A stretch of 64,000 nt of DNA from Dermatemys mawii (lineage: Eukaryota > Chordata > Testudines > Dermatemydidae). The notes under the pieces were generated by a model. It ran no database searches. It was not told the DNA's origin and worked only from the letters and a program-made list of their open reading frames with translations. Positions within the stretch are counted from its first letter, which is position 1, and each line of letters begins with the position of its first letter. The position numbers were made by a program, and so were the translations under genes. The stretch spans positions 18,881,545 through 18,945,544 of the forward strand of contig ML677373.1 of NCBI GenBank assembly GCA_007922305.1, given 5' to 3'. Shown here in pieces: positions 34,816 to 46,356 of this stretch.

Positions 34816-36410
34816 GACCTAGGGCTGGTCTCTTCAAAGGAGCAGGAGGATCCTTAGCTTCCATGAGGCCTGGCTCAAAGCCCATTGAAGTCAGTGGAAG
34901 GATTTCCATTGAATTCAATTATCTTTCAACCAAGTCCTTAGGCTTTTTTGAAAGTCCCAGCCTAAAAGTCTTTGACGCTCTCCTCAGGGTCCCCAGAACC
35001 ATAAGCCACTATGTTACCCTAGTGATGGAGAGCTTTGCTGGAGCTTAAACTGTATGAGAGCTCCCTGCCACTCCAGTCTGTCTGCCTGACCAGGAAACTC
35101 CTTGAGATTGTACTAGTTTAATCTTGGCTTTCAGGTAACATTCAGTGAACTCCAGTTCCACAGGAATGTGGCTTTGCAGTGTCCAGTCCCTCGCTATGAA
35201 CACTCCTAGAAATTACCAAATCCACTGGCTGCAAAGAGGCAGAATACGCTCCAGCCTGTTGGCTTAGAGACGATACTCGCCTTCCCTGAAATAATAATTT
35301 AAAAGAGAAAATATTTCAGCCCTTTTTAGAGAAATCATAAAGAAGCAAATAACAAACCCAAATTCACGTTTTCCCCCACCATAAGTTACGTACAGGGTCT
35401 CATGGGCCTCTCTCCATCATTCCAGAATAAATTACATTACTTTGAACCACAGTTTCAGCATTAAAAACAACTGCAATGTGCACCCTGGGGTGCTGCTTCA
35501 TCATAAAAAGTTTAATAAATATCGAGTAAACTGCAATTATTTTTGTTCTATCTTTTAAAATTGTCATTACGTGACTTATAAGTCCGCATTTTGCAGAAAG
35601 GTTCACCACTCCGAATAGTATACTGGATCGGTAGATTAGCTTTTCCTTTTCTTACACACATAGCCTAGATACCTTAACTTCCGCTAGCATTAGTGTTGCA
35701 CTTGTGAAGTGTCAAGAAAAGGAATGTGCAACCGTTGGGAAATTTTCAGTTTCACAGGTATTGGTTCCCACAGGCCCAGCTCTGTTTCCTGTTCCTGAAA
35801 CACGTAGTGTATAGGAGACTGATTCTGAGAGGTATGGTGCACCCTGTCTGTGCAGGAAGCACTCAGTACCTGTCAGGATCAGGCATTAGGTCTATTAGCA
35901 ACGAGACGATTCAAGTGTTCTAAACTTTAAGCAAGAAATGATACTTGAAAATATGTTTGCGCAGCTTCCGCTTTAACTCAGCACCATTTCATTACGTCAG
36001 AATGCATCCACCCTGGGCTCACTGCTTTATCTGCATTGACTCCATCAGCTCCTTGGTTCTATTGGACAAGGATCTAACAGCGGAGGCAGTAGTGACTGCT
36101 GTAGCTCGCCCACTGTACAATGCTGCAACACCCAGTACATTGGTGCACTACAGTTCAGTAGAACAAGCTGGCTGCAAATAGTTTTGCCTTCTAGATTTTA
36201 TTTTCTCGAGGAGGCAGTTGCTTCTGAGACAGACCTCTGCTCCCTCTTCCCTATGTGAAAGGAAACTGGATCGTAGTTTTGAATCACACTGCAATTCTTC
36301 TGTAAATCTTTAAAACGCCCTGGTAGCGAACTCTTTTCCAGTTTCTCTGACACATTTTATACATCACAAAACTGCAGGGACGTGAGCTGCTTTCTTGTGA
36401 CATCGGGAAC

Positions 36411-36614
36411 TTTAATAAAACAAACTCCAAATAGCTTTAAAAACAGCTATGAATGTACAAAATCTTTAGGCCATTCCAGTATTCCAAGGTCTCTGTTTGC
36501 TTCCCCCTGCACATGTCCTGTTTTGTGAAGGATTTTAAATGGCTCCTTTTCTTTTTTTGAAGGCTTCATTCTGTTTTAACTCATTAAAAAAGAGAGAGAA
36601 AAAAAGCAAACCCT
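36411..36614 (-). other. CACNG4: Putative proximal CACNG4 3' untranslated region
   Basis: Sequence from the CACNG4 stop to a minus-strand ATTAAA (TTTAAT at 36411-36416). A second signal, AATAAA, is at 36202-36197. Mammalian CACNG4 has a much longer 3' UTR, and 35390-36410 is A/T-rich and free of recognisable repeats, so the real transcript may continue well below this limit. The limit is inference. Confidence 0.35.
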
Positions 36615-37153
36615 TCAGACAGGTGTCGTTCTCCTGTTAACCATGTTGATGTGGAGTCCTTCTTTAAATTCCTTCTGGAGAAAGTTGTGGACCTGCAGAA
36701 AGCTGGCTTCTTGGTCCGCATTGTAACTGGCTGCAGTTGTAACCTTCAAGGGCTCTCTGGACAGAGTGTACATGGAAATTTCATTCATAGGGATGGAACT
36801 GGCAATCTTCATGCCAACTGGAGAAATGTCCCTAGATGGAGAAGGCTCTGTAGATCGAGAGCTTGATCTAGATCTCCTTCTCCTGTACCTATAGCTTGGC
36901 ATCCTGGCATAAGGGGAAGAGGAAGAAGTCTTAAGGAATTCCCTCTTGGTTTTAAATCTCAACTCTTTGTTTTTCTCTATGTAAATGTTCACTGCCAGTA
37001 CTCCTATGGATTCAGCCACAATAAACGACAAAGCTCCAAAGTAAAAAGACCAGCCATAGTTGTAATGGTTCTTTTTGTCCTCATCTCTCTTGTCACTTGG
37101 GTCACCTGCGTTGCTGGATATATAGACAATGATCCCTATGATATTACTTAGTC
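36615..37153 (-). CDS. CACNG4: CACNG4 exon 4 (TM3, TM4, cytoplasmic tail, PDZ ligand)
   Basis: The last coding exon, 539 bases. Acceptor is tttttccag, stop is TGA at 36617-36615. It encodes (G)[20 protein letters not shown], helix 4 within [20 protein letters not shown], then a long cytoplasmic tail. The tail has an Arg/Ser-rich segment ([19 protein letters not shown]), which in TARPs is the phosphorylated, lipid-binding region. It ends in RRTTPV, whose last four residues are the class I PDZ ligand that binds PSD-95 family scaffolds. The three exons here give 254 residues, consistent with a full protein of about 327 once exon 1 is added. No frame damage is seen. Confidence 0.97.
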
Positions 37154-37479
37154 CTGGAAAAAGAAACAAAAAATTAGTCTTTATGGGTGGAAAGGCAGCA
37201 ACTCAAACCAAATTGCCCTCTAGATCTGAAAACTTAAAATTGCTACAAGGCAAGATTTCATTTATTTATAGTAAAACAACATATGAGCAGTCATAAATTT
37301 AAAAACTAATCAAGAAGTTTGTCTGGGGATAGGCATAAAATATCTGCTGGAAACTAGAGACATGATCTCGCTGAATAGTTTATAAAACCTGAGCCAACCC
37401 TCACTGAAGTCAGTGAAAATATTTTGATTGACTTCAGTGCAATTTGGTTAGGGATATGTAGGACTTTTCATACCCAGAT

Positions 37480-37620
37480 CTTGAAGGTGCCTCACAAAGG
37501 AACAAAAGTATCATTTTGCAGATGGGAAAAATGAGCAACTGAGACCTACCCAAAATAATATAGCAGGGCAGAACCCAAATCTCTAGATTTTCATGCCAGT
37601 GGCCCGTTCAGTGGGTGTCA
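37480..37620 (-). repeat. MIR-like SINE fragment
   Basis: Reverse MIR-type text: tttgcagatgggaaaaatga, actgagacctacccaaaat, gcagggcagaacccaaatct. Confidence 0.5.
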
Positions 37621-39939
37621 CGCTCTCACAAGTTGCTTGCATAGTCCCACTAACTTTGATGGAGCAGGACAGACTCTTTGTTAATGATGACAGAGCAGTG
37701 ACAAGTCAGAACTGGCTAATGTGATTTAGTGGCCTTATAATATTCAGAAGTGGTAATAAAGATACATTGTGAGTCCAAGGCTATAGCTGTTCACCTTGAT
37801 CAAAATAAATTATCCTCCAGCTTGCTGGATTTTCATCTAAATGCTTCCTACTTAATCTGAGGCTTTAAGGAAAGATATTAACAATGGGACTGACTCTATA
37901 ATGTCCCTAGTGTGAAAAATGTGCTAGCATGTCACATGTGGGGTTTTCTGATGCTACACTTGGGGCAAAGAAAAACCTTGGCTGTGATCGGTGACTGATT
38001 CAGATTCCATATGGCCACGTAATTTTAATGTCTTTAACAAAGTGTAAAATACTTGTGTTCCTGGCCTTAGTTGAAGGGCAGTGAAATCTCACTTCCAGGA
38101 AAAACTCATTAGGTTAAGTGCTTTTCCAGGATTTCCTTGTTAAAATGCTTCAAGAACTTAGGTTGTCTCATGAGATTTGCCTAAGATGAAGTTGTTGATG
38201 CCCTTGAGCTCCTGGGAAAAAGAACAGAAAGGGATCCTCTCCTGCACTTGGTCCCCCACCTATTAGTCATCTGATGGGACATGGCAAATTCCTGAAGCTC
38301 TGTGTATAGGCTGGGAGCTAAATCCTGCTTTCAGTAGATATTTGGAGTGCACAAGGCAAGCAGGATTTGGCCCTGGGTGCTATAAAATGCTAGACGCAAT
38401 TCCTGTCGAATCATACGATGCCATTTTACATTTTAAAAGTGCAGAAGGAGCTTAAAATGTCTGAAGGAAATCCGTGAAACACAGACCAACTGGGCTGATC
38501 TGCAGCATGTCATCTGCTCCGTTTGTACCAGATCACAGGGGCAATGGCAAACCAGAACACCGACACCTTGCTGGAGATGATGAGGTTCAGTGTGCTCCTT
38601 TATGTGTATCAAAGAAATGGCTGGGAGTTACGTAAGTATCCAGGGAGCTCTCGTAAGCCCCTGGCAGTCTGAGAGGAAGCTCACACATGTCCACTCTGTG
38701 TTCATTCAGCCCCTGTGCTCTTAGAAATCCACTAGCATGTTCATAAAAAGCACCATCACGGTATTTATCCCTGCATGTCATTTCTGCAACTTGTATGCTG
38801 CAAGGTATGTTTGTTTCACTTCTCAAATATCTCCCACTGTCATTTATTGAGATGAGCTGAGACTCCATAATTTGGGTCCAGGTGCAGATTTCAGACAGCC
38901 TGAAGTTGATGTGTGTAAGCATCCAATACTGTTTTAGTTTGGCTCATTTCCCAAGCCTTGAGTTTAGCTCCTCCATTAGAGTGGCCGTAGTTTGGCCTTT
39001 AACACAGGGGCCATTTGCAAAACTTAGTTTTGGATTTCAAACATGGCTAGCAGGGAATGGTTTCATTTGAACCTTCTGTGGTCATTTGGCTTTAACTCTG
39101 ATTTTTCCCATACTTCCATGGACAGCAGCCCCATTTGTGGATCTGCTTCATGGTCTGATACCAACCTTCTGCTGTCATTTGATATGGCATCCCATGTAAA
39201 AGATGTGTTAGCCGGCTTCCTGCTCAGACTGGATATGTGTCTTGTCACTGGTACACGTATCTTAAAATGCCCATTACTAGAGAAAGCAGCTATGCTCTTC
39301 TTTACGCTGCTGTGCACAGATGCTAGAAGAGGACGTCATTTGGTAACAAGATAGAATGTGGAAAGCCCATCTGCTGAAATTGCTGCTAAAAGTTCTCATT
39401 TTAAAAACCATTTCACATTCAAGAGCCAAAGAGAAGCTTCATTAAAATCTGTGGGAAAACCCTCACCAAGCCAGAAACCCTTGAGGCTTTTCTGGGAGAT
39501 ATCTCTGTCCCTTGACTGACCAAGTCTCCTTCCCTGCCTTCCCCGCTCGGCCTCAATCTCTAAATGCAACAAATTATAAACATTACTAACTGGCCTTTAA
39601 TTCTGACTTGTCATCCCCAATCCTCATGTGTGTGAGGCCATGAGCCTTGAGAAGCTAGTTCCAGTCTCAGATTATAGGCTTGGTGCAGTTTGAAGGGGTT
39701 TTAAGAAACAGTATTTGACCTCCTGCTGTGACCATCTCCCTCTGCAGCAAACCACGTTTATGTATCCTAAGCACTGTAGAGCCATTTGGACAAATGTCCT
39801 TAAAATGAGCTATGTGGAGGGTTACACATCTGGCTGGGACTTCAAAAGAGCCCAAGGGAATTAGATGCTGCCTAGTTAAGGTACTTACATGGTCCCCTTT
39901 ACTATAGAATCTGAATATCTTTAAGGTATTTAGCCTCAC

Positions 39940-40100
39940 AATACCACAGTGAAAGAGGGAAATGGTATTACCTCAGTTTTACAAATAGCAGACTGAGGCA
40001 CAACTCTGGTATGTAGGGTCCTAATTTTCACTGGAATCAATGGAAGTTAGGAGCCTAAATACCTTTGTGGGTCTGGGCCAAAGTGACCTGCCCAAGGTTT
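39940..40100 (-). repeat. MIR-like SINE and palindromic-repeat fragments
   Basis: tacctcagttttacaaatag, cagactgaggcac and cctgcccaaggtttt are MIR-type. Between them, 40012-40080 (ttcactggaatcaatggaag; gagcctaaatacctttg) belongs to the cagatcctcaaag family. Confidence 0.45.
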
Positions 40101-40345
40101 TCATAGATTCCAAGGCCAGAAGGGACCACTGTGATTGTCTAGTCTGACCTTGTATATAACACAGGCCAGAGAGCGTCCCCAAAATAATTCCTAGAGCAGA
40201 CCTTTTAAAATCCAGTCTTGATTTACAAATGGTCAGAGATGGGAGAATCCACCACGACCCTCGGTAAATTGTTGCACTGGTCACACGGGAAGCCTGCAGT
40301 ATAGTAAGTATTTGAACTTCAAGTCTTGGAAGTCCCAGGCTAGCA
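40100..40345 (-). repeat. CR1 LINE 3' fragment
   Basis: Text typical of reversed CR1: tcatagattccaaggccaga, gaccttgtatataacacagg, gagaatccaccacgaccctc, ggtaaattgttgcactgg. It lies about 220 bp beyond the donor of CACNG4 exon 3. Confidence 0.7.
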
Positions 40346-40568
40346 TCATAAACACTGAACCATCTTTCCTCCACTTTCCAATTCAATGGGTTTTGGCACA
40401 TGGTGCCATTCTTAGAAATCCCGGCCCTTTGCTTCTCAGCACATCACAGCTTACTGCAGGCAGCCATACAGCTGGAGTTCTTTGTCTGCTGAGCCTTGTC
40501 TGCCTGTTTGCATTTCCAGTTTAGAAAGGAGACGCTACTCAATAAATACATTTTAGGCAAGAACATAC

Positions 40569-40709
40569 CTGCTGCAACAAACAGAATCCCAGCACTGAGG
40601 ATAATGTTGTTTTTGCTGTTGTAAATCCTTCCTGCTCCAACACAGAGTCCTCCCAGTAATAGCAATATTGTGCTTAGGATGGGGAATACACTGGAGGCTC
40701 GGACAATAC
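40569..40709 (-). CDS. CACNG4: CACNG4 exon 3 (TM2 and start of TM3)
   Basis: A 141-base exon with acceptor gtcccacag and donor GCAGCAG|GTATGTT, phase 1 at both ends. It encodes (R)[20 protein letters not shown] and on through [22 protein letters not shown]: membrane helix 2, the short cytoplasmic link and the beginning of helix 3. It is almost identical to mammalian gamma-4. A longer open frame spanning it extends into intron on both sides and is not the real limit. Confidence 0.96.
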
Positions 40710-41646
40710 CTGTGGGACATATAAGAGGAAAAACATGACAGACAGTAATTAGCCCAGCTCTCTTTTCAGATGCTTGCGTAGAGATCACAAGGCACATTTC
40801 CTCAGGGTAACCCTCAGCCTCTGCTGGCCTGGCACCATCATGGCGTTTGCATTTGGAGGCAGGTTTTTAGACCCAAGGTCATGAGCCGATGGCTGATATG
40901 ATGGAGACAAAGTGATTGTGACTGCCTATACTTTTCATTTGCTGCTCCTAAATGTTTTGAGATTTCTGCTGGCAAGTTTGGAGCGATTACCATAATCTGT
41001 CTTTTGCTGCTGCTGCATGTGGAACATTTTTGACTATGCACCAGTCAACGAGGTTAGAGAGGCTAACCCCCATTATCGTGCAGGCAAAAACACTGAAAAA
41101 TGCATGAGCTGGCTATTAACTATGTAATGCCATGTGGGCAGCTTTATGAGACGTAGCTGTGGTTTGGTACATGTGTGACATCTGTAAATTCAGGTAATTA
41201 AGCCCTTTGTCTTCATGACACAGTCTTGCTCGCATCTCTGTCTGCTGTAGACTATTAATGGACTCAAAGCTCCCTGACACTATTCTCAATACCTTCCTTT
41301 CTAAAAGTATCGTGAATATTTGCATGTAATTGGGATAATTTGTCACTTTTTATTTATTTATATGGTATGCACTTTCAGGCCGTCCACCAGCATGGTGTCT
41401 AAGCCACCATGAGAGAATTTAAACACTGCCAGTGCAGGACAAGCATCAAAACCAGGGCACCCCTAAGTTAGAGAGCAACAGAAAGAAATGAGGAGGGGAA
41501 AACAAATGGAGCAAATAAATGAGCTTAAACAAACAAACAGGAGGAAGAAGAGGGCTGAATACACAAATGAAAGAAGGAGGAGGAAGAACTATGGTGGAAT
41601 GCACTAGAAATAATGATACAGAACAAAAAAGAGGGGCTTATTGGCG

Positions 41647-41666
41647 TGGGGTGGGGTGGGGTGGGG
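41647..41666 (+). other. Four-run GGGGT tract (G-quadruplex motif)
   Basis: Four GGGG runs at 41648-41651, 41653-41656, 41658-41661 and 41663-41666, separated by single T residues. This is a canonical short-loop intramolecular quadruplex pattern, in the template strand of CACNG4 intron 2, inside a broader purine-rich tract (41480-41760). Confidence 0.85.
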
Positions 41667-42224
41667 AATGGGAATACAGTGACTAAACTGATCTGGAAAG
41701 CAAGAATTGTAACAAAAACATAGAGGGATAAAAGGGGGAGGGGGATGGTGTCGAGATTTTGTAACAAGGGCCACAGAGAGGTCAATATGCTAAGCGGAGA
41801 AGGAGAAATCATCATGGCGGTGGGCGGGGAGGGCTCAAAGGCCTAAGGACACTAAGGGGTGGGGTTGGTGGTGGCTAGTACAAAGTGAAGACCCCGACTA
41901 TGCTAAAGGACTTGGTTCGTGGTGAATGATGGAAATCTAGTCCACTAACCGCGAGGAGTTGCACTAATGATGTGTTCTCTCTTGGATGAAATTTCTCTGG
42001 GTTTGGCGGGCATGGTGAATGAAGCTCCCCATCTCCCGAGGAGAAATGGCCAGATGTCCTCGCTGCGGTTTCTCATTTTCGTTTCAGTGGTAGTGACTTG
42101 CTCACATTAGCCAAGTACCTTCTAACCTGGCTGTTTACCAGAGCTCTCCTAGGCGTCAGTTCTGCTCCCAGGGTAATTAATGACAAAAACTCTCATGCAC
42201 CGCAACAGGAGCAGGGTTGGGCAC

Positions 42225-42345
42225 CACCATCATGATGTATTATTTGTGTTGCAGTAGTGTTTATGAACCCTGGTTGAGGACCAGAACCTTAGTGTGCGAG
42301 GTGCTGTACAAATGTGGAACAAAAAAACCCTCCCTTCCCGAAGAA
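42225..42345 (-). repeat. SINE fragment
   Basis: tatttgtgttgcagtagtgt, ggaccagaaccttagtgtgc and gaggtgctgtacaaatgtgg are the usual wording of a SINE tail seen also at about 9975-10085 and 31960-32070. Confidence 0.5.
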
Positions 42346-42779
42346 CTGACAATTGTTTTGAGCTGTAGAAAAGTTTGTGTCCTGCCAGACTTGGCATCTT
42401 TGCTAGATAAAGCCTGTTTACGCTGTAGATATTTTCTAAGTAGTTATAAAACTGCTTCCAATAAAATAATGTAAAACTATCTAGAGCTGCCACATGGATC
42501 CGGTTTTAGGCAGCCTGAACTGGTTTTAGGATGAATATGCAAAGAAAATATATTTCCATTATTTGCGTATTTCTTGCTGGGATACATGGTCTGCTACAGC
42601 TGTTCCTGCTGCTGCCTTCTATTTTGTTTCTTACATAATCACATCACTCGTTTTACCATCTTATGAGTCTCAAAGCAGCACATGTGGCTCACACAAGCTT
42701 TGGTGCTAGAAATTGTGTGAATAACTGATTTTTTTTTTTTATTTGCCAGCAAATCCAAAAAATGGAAGGTATTTGTTTC

Positions 42780-43030
42780 AGGTTGTTGGGCACATTTTAT
42801 TTTGATTTGGAGCTTTTTTAAAATGTTTTAAATTAGTTAAAAATAAAATATAAACCATTTTAAAATTTTTTAACAACTTTTCATTTCAAAATTTGCAAGT
42901 TTCAAATTTTTTTAGTTTTTTTGTTGTGTGGGGGGCAGGGGACCAAAACAATTTGGTGAATTTGCAAAATGTTTCACTTACCCGAATCTACATTTTTCAC
43001 CAAGAATTTCACCTGAAAAATTTCACACAC
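42780..43030. repeat. A/T-rich low-complexity block
   Basis: Repeated aaaattt/tttcaaatt-type phrases (ttcatttcaaaatttgcaag; ttcaaatttttttag; gtgaatttgcaaaatgtttc). A similar block is at 5500-5600 (gaaatttcaaattttgggga), so it may be a dispersed family. Confidence 0.4.
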
Positions 43031-43129
43031 CCTCTCCCATTGCTACCATAGATAGTGTCTCCTCGTGTCTCTTGGTGACTCTCATGTAACACAGTGGACT
43101 CTGCAGCTTCCCTGACAGAGGCAGTGCTA

Positions 43130-43400
43130 TTTAGGCCTCATCTAAATATAAAATATTTGTACTGACATAGCTGTATCAGTCAGAGATGTGAAGAAATCCT
43201 CATATCTTGGTGGTAAGTGTGCTAACAACCCCTACACTGTAGATGCACCTATACCACCAGAAGAGTGCTACGCTACTCCAAGCCAATATCATTCAGGGTG
43301 GTGGTATTTCGACACTGGCAGGACTCCTCTTTCTGTCAGCTCATGCTGCGTCTACACTAGGGGCTAGGCTAGCATAGGTTGGGCAGTGTAGATGGTGCAT
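43130..43400. repeat. Terminal-repeat element fragment (tctacact-type)
   Basis: Ends with gctgcgtctacactagggg and gggcagtgtagatggtgc. Two elements may be abutting. No duplication was found. Confidence 0.4.
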
Positions 43401-44196
43401 TCTGTTAATCTGCTAATCTATTGATGGGGCCATTCCCCAGAGCAACCTGAACACTGAGATTCCACTCTATTGTCCCCACTTCTTTGTGGTCTATAACATA
43501 ACATACAATATAAGGACCAATGGCCAAGATTTTCAAAAGCAAAAATTGATTTTTTTGGGGGTCCTTTAAGGTGCTTGGAGTTGGGCACCCAAACATTGTC
43601 ATTCATGAATATCTTTGTCAAAGGCAGAAAATTCATAGTAATAAAGTCACACTCCCTCCCCTCCCCCATTCATGCTGTTCATTATGATTTCTCTTCAACA
43701 AAAGAGACTTCCTTAAAATGTTGCACTAATACTAGAGAATACTTGCTACAGAAGCCAAATTCACAGCGTGGGCTATTCTACTCCTAATAATTAGCACCAC
43801 AGATAATATTTTCTTTATTAGTTAATTAACACACAGAGTCAAAACATGGCATTTTCTTCCCACACAATAGTACAGAATTTTCTTTCTACAACATGCACTT
43901 TTGGTCCTGAAATTTAAAAGCAGCTCGTGTACTGTGCAGAGTTTACATATGTCTTCCCATACTGGTAATAAAATGACAACACATCAAAAAATATTAAGGG
44001 AATCCAGTTTTTCTTTCTCCTGTTTTTTGTCTTGTTTACTGTCCTGTCTCTTTGCCTAGAATTTTCTGCACCACTATCCATTATGACACCTCGGGTGGTA
44101 AAGAAACTGCAGCATAGTTCTGCACTTCTTCACACAGGGCTCAGACAGTTCGACCTTTCTGCTTTGGCTTTTACTTTCCCCTGGAAGGGTGTAGCT

Positions 44197-44821
44197 CAGG
44201 GGTGGGCAAACTATGGCCCACGGGCCACACCCGGCCCATGAGGCCCTCCCATCCGGCCCGCGACCGTGGAGGCTGCCCCAGGCCCCCTCCCCCCGGAGCC
44301 ACGCAGCACGGGCACCGGTGCGAGGCTGCATGCCCCACCCCCCTCTCCCGGAGCCGTGCCGCACGGGCAGCTCTGGGGGCTGGGGCTGCATGCTCCCCCC
44401 CCCCACCGCACGCAGATATGGTAAGCGGGGGAATGGGGGGGTTCCAGGGTGGGGTGGGGGGGCTTTGGAGGAGTCAATTAGGGTGCAGGGTGGGTTGGAT
44501 AGGGGTGAGGTTCTGGGGTGGTGGTTCGGGGGTGGGAAGGTGGATAGGTGTTGGGGCAGTCAGGGGACAGGGAGCAGGGGAATTGGGTAGGGGTGGGTCC
44601 TAGGGGTGGTTAGGGGTCTGTGGAAGGGGCAGTCACGGGACAAGGTGTGTGTGGGGGTTGGATGGGTCAGGAATTCTCAGGGGGCAGGAAGTGGGAGGGG
44701 GCAGTCAGGGGGCGGGAAGTGGGAGGGGGCTGGATTGGGGGCGTGGTCTTGCCTATCCAGCCCTTGAAATAATTTCACAAACCCGATGTGGCCCTCGGGC
44801 CAAAAAGTTTGCTCACCCCTG
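44197..44821 (+). mobile_element. Non-autonomous hAT element (625 bp)
   Basis: Starts caggggtgggcaaactatgg and ends agtttgctcacccctg, a 16-bp terminal inverted repeat with one mismatch. It is flanked by exact 8-bp duplications gtgtagct (44189-44196, 44822-44829). The interior is extremely G-rich with tandem ggggtggg-like units and encodes nothing credible; the long open frames here reflect lack of A/T. Confidence 0.9.
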
Positions 44822-45174
44822 GTGTAGCTACATGAACAGTGTGGGTTACAGTTTCAAAAATGGAAGCTGCAGACCCCTCTTCAACCGTGCATCCCTGGCT
44901 GTACAGGCAATTCCTGACTGCTATGTGCATGCGTTGCAGAAATGCATGCACCATTACCCCCAGGCCCTGATCCTGCAAGCTGCTCTGTGCCAACCCAGAG
45001 CCCCGCTGAGTTCACACAGCCCCAGCTTCACACAGCAATTAAGCAAATGCTTACAGTCCACTGATGGGGAATAGTAGTTAAGCCTAGGTTTAAGTGCCGT
45101 GCTGGACAGGGATGACTTGCTGAATTGGGGCTTTTGAGCAGAGGCCATCTACCTGTGGAGAGGTTTGCCAGTTC

Positions 45175-45284
45175 AAAGTCTAAGGGCCATATTTACAAAG
45201 GTATTTAAGCACCTAAATATACAGCAAGGCACCTATAGCAAGTTACAAAAACACCTATGCAGGCTGGGTGCCTAACACATATTT
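45175..45284. repeat. Palindromic dispersed repeat fragment
   Basis: Contains tatttacaaaggtatttaag, cacctaaatatac and gggtgcctaacac, of the same style as the cagatcctcaaag family. Confidence 0.4.
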
Positions 45285-45660
45285 AGCTGTGTAGTAGCTG
45301 GGTTGGTCCCAGGAGATTAAAGAGATAAGGTGGCTGAGGTTATGTCTTGGATTGGACCAGCTTCTGTTGGTGAGAGAGACAAGCTTTCGAGCTCCATAGC
45401 GCTCTTCTTCCCCTCTGGGAAATGTACTCCAAATGTCACAGCTAACTACAAGGTGGAACAGATTGTTTAACATAACTAATTAACACATATTTCAAGGGAC
45501 CATCCAGTGTAAAGTGGTCCCTTAACACCTCTCCAGTCATGGGGGGGAGCTAGTGGGGTGTGTGATTTAAATGGTTTATAGATTGTTGTAATAAATCCAG
45601 TGTTTCTGTTAAGTCTAAAGAGGAACTCTGTGTGACCTCGTGAACCCAATTTATTTTTAA
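45285..45660 (+). repeat. Dispersed amniote repeat (ggaccagcttctgttggtga type)
   Basis: Contains ggaccagcttctgttggtga, gagagacaagctttcgagct, ctacaaggtggaacagattg, ttaacacatatttcaaggga and taaatccagtgtttctgtta in the order I know from a widespread turtle/crocodile repeat. It is non-coding. Confidence 0.65.
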
Positions 45661-45929
45661 TGCCAAGAAATAATGTGGTGAATTATATTGACATTCTGGA
45701 TAAAGGTTGGGGATGTGGCAAAGATGCCACCAACGGTCTGATCCTTATTCTAAATAACGGAAAAATATCCACTTCTGTTCGTCTAGCTAGTCACCCATAT
45801 GGCCCTTATTAATGCAATGTCTTTGCAAGTGCCAGATCTCACAACTGAATGGCTAAAACTTTCCAAAGCTCTGAGTTGCAAATAACTTTGCACAAATATA
45901 AGAGCAGGGTACATTTTCCAAAAGTGCAT

Positions 45930-46045
45930 AAATGATTTAAGCTCCTAACTCCCATTTTCAAAGAGACTTAGATCCAGAGCCTCAAAGGTATTGAAATATC
46001 AATGGGAATTTGTTGTCTAAATACCTTCTCAAAGTCTGGGCTTTT
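45930..46045. repeat. Palindromic dispersed repeat (cagatcctcaaag family)
   Basis: gcctcaaaggtattgaaata, tcaatgggaatttg, ctaaataccttctcaaagtc. Confidence 0.5.
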
Positions 46046-46249
46046 GGCTGGGAGTGGTTCCTACCAAGCAATTTCCCATGCATTACTGCGAGCTCAGTGA
46101 TGTGTAGATACTGAACTCCATGTGCTTTGAGATAACCAACCAGGGAGCTGCTCCCTTGGTACCCTGAGACCTATAATGAGCTGCCATGACCTTGCATCTG
46201 ACCAGACAACTTTACTCTCTCTAAAGTCTCTTGGAGGTGGGGGGGAGGG

Positions 46250-46251
<2 letters not shown>

Positions 46252-46296
<45 letters not shown>

Positions 46297-46306
46297 NNNN
46301 NNNNNN

Positions 46307-46351
<45 letters not shown>
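46252..46351 (+). repeat. (GA)n microsatellite with internal assembly gap
   Basis: About 45 bp of GA, then ten N (46297-46306), then about 45 bp of GA. The real repeat length is unknown. Apparent Ser/Leu-repeat open frames on the minus strand come from the repeat. Confidence 0.97.

Positions 46352-46356
<5 letters not shown>

Larger units (their letters stand above)
20300..36410. other. CACNG4-CACNG1 intergenic region
   Basis: About 16 kb between the CACNG1 promoter and the CACNG4 3' end. No exon is supported. It contains two inverted copies of one element (20558-20852 and 21660-21951), a nested hAT in a SINE (22736-23400), three copies of a 123-137 bp hAT-type element (26403, 27467, 28041), a full-looking CR1 3' fragment (32211-32785) and microsatellites. 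The stretches 24300-26340, 28200-30290, 30360-31950 and 32850-34550 show nothing I can name. Confidence 0.7.
37154..40568 (-). other. CACNG4: CACNG4 intron 3
   Basis: Intron between exons 3 and 4. A MIR-like SINE sits near 37480-37620 and a SINE-like plus CR1 segment near 39940-40345. From 37650 to 39900 I see no repeat or gene that I can name; open frames there (for example around 38587-39354) lack codon or family evidence. Confidence 0.9.

Noticed and set aside
44202..44603. Several long overlapping open frames on both strands
   Set aside because: They lie inside the G-rich hAT element, where stop codons are rare by composition.
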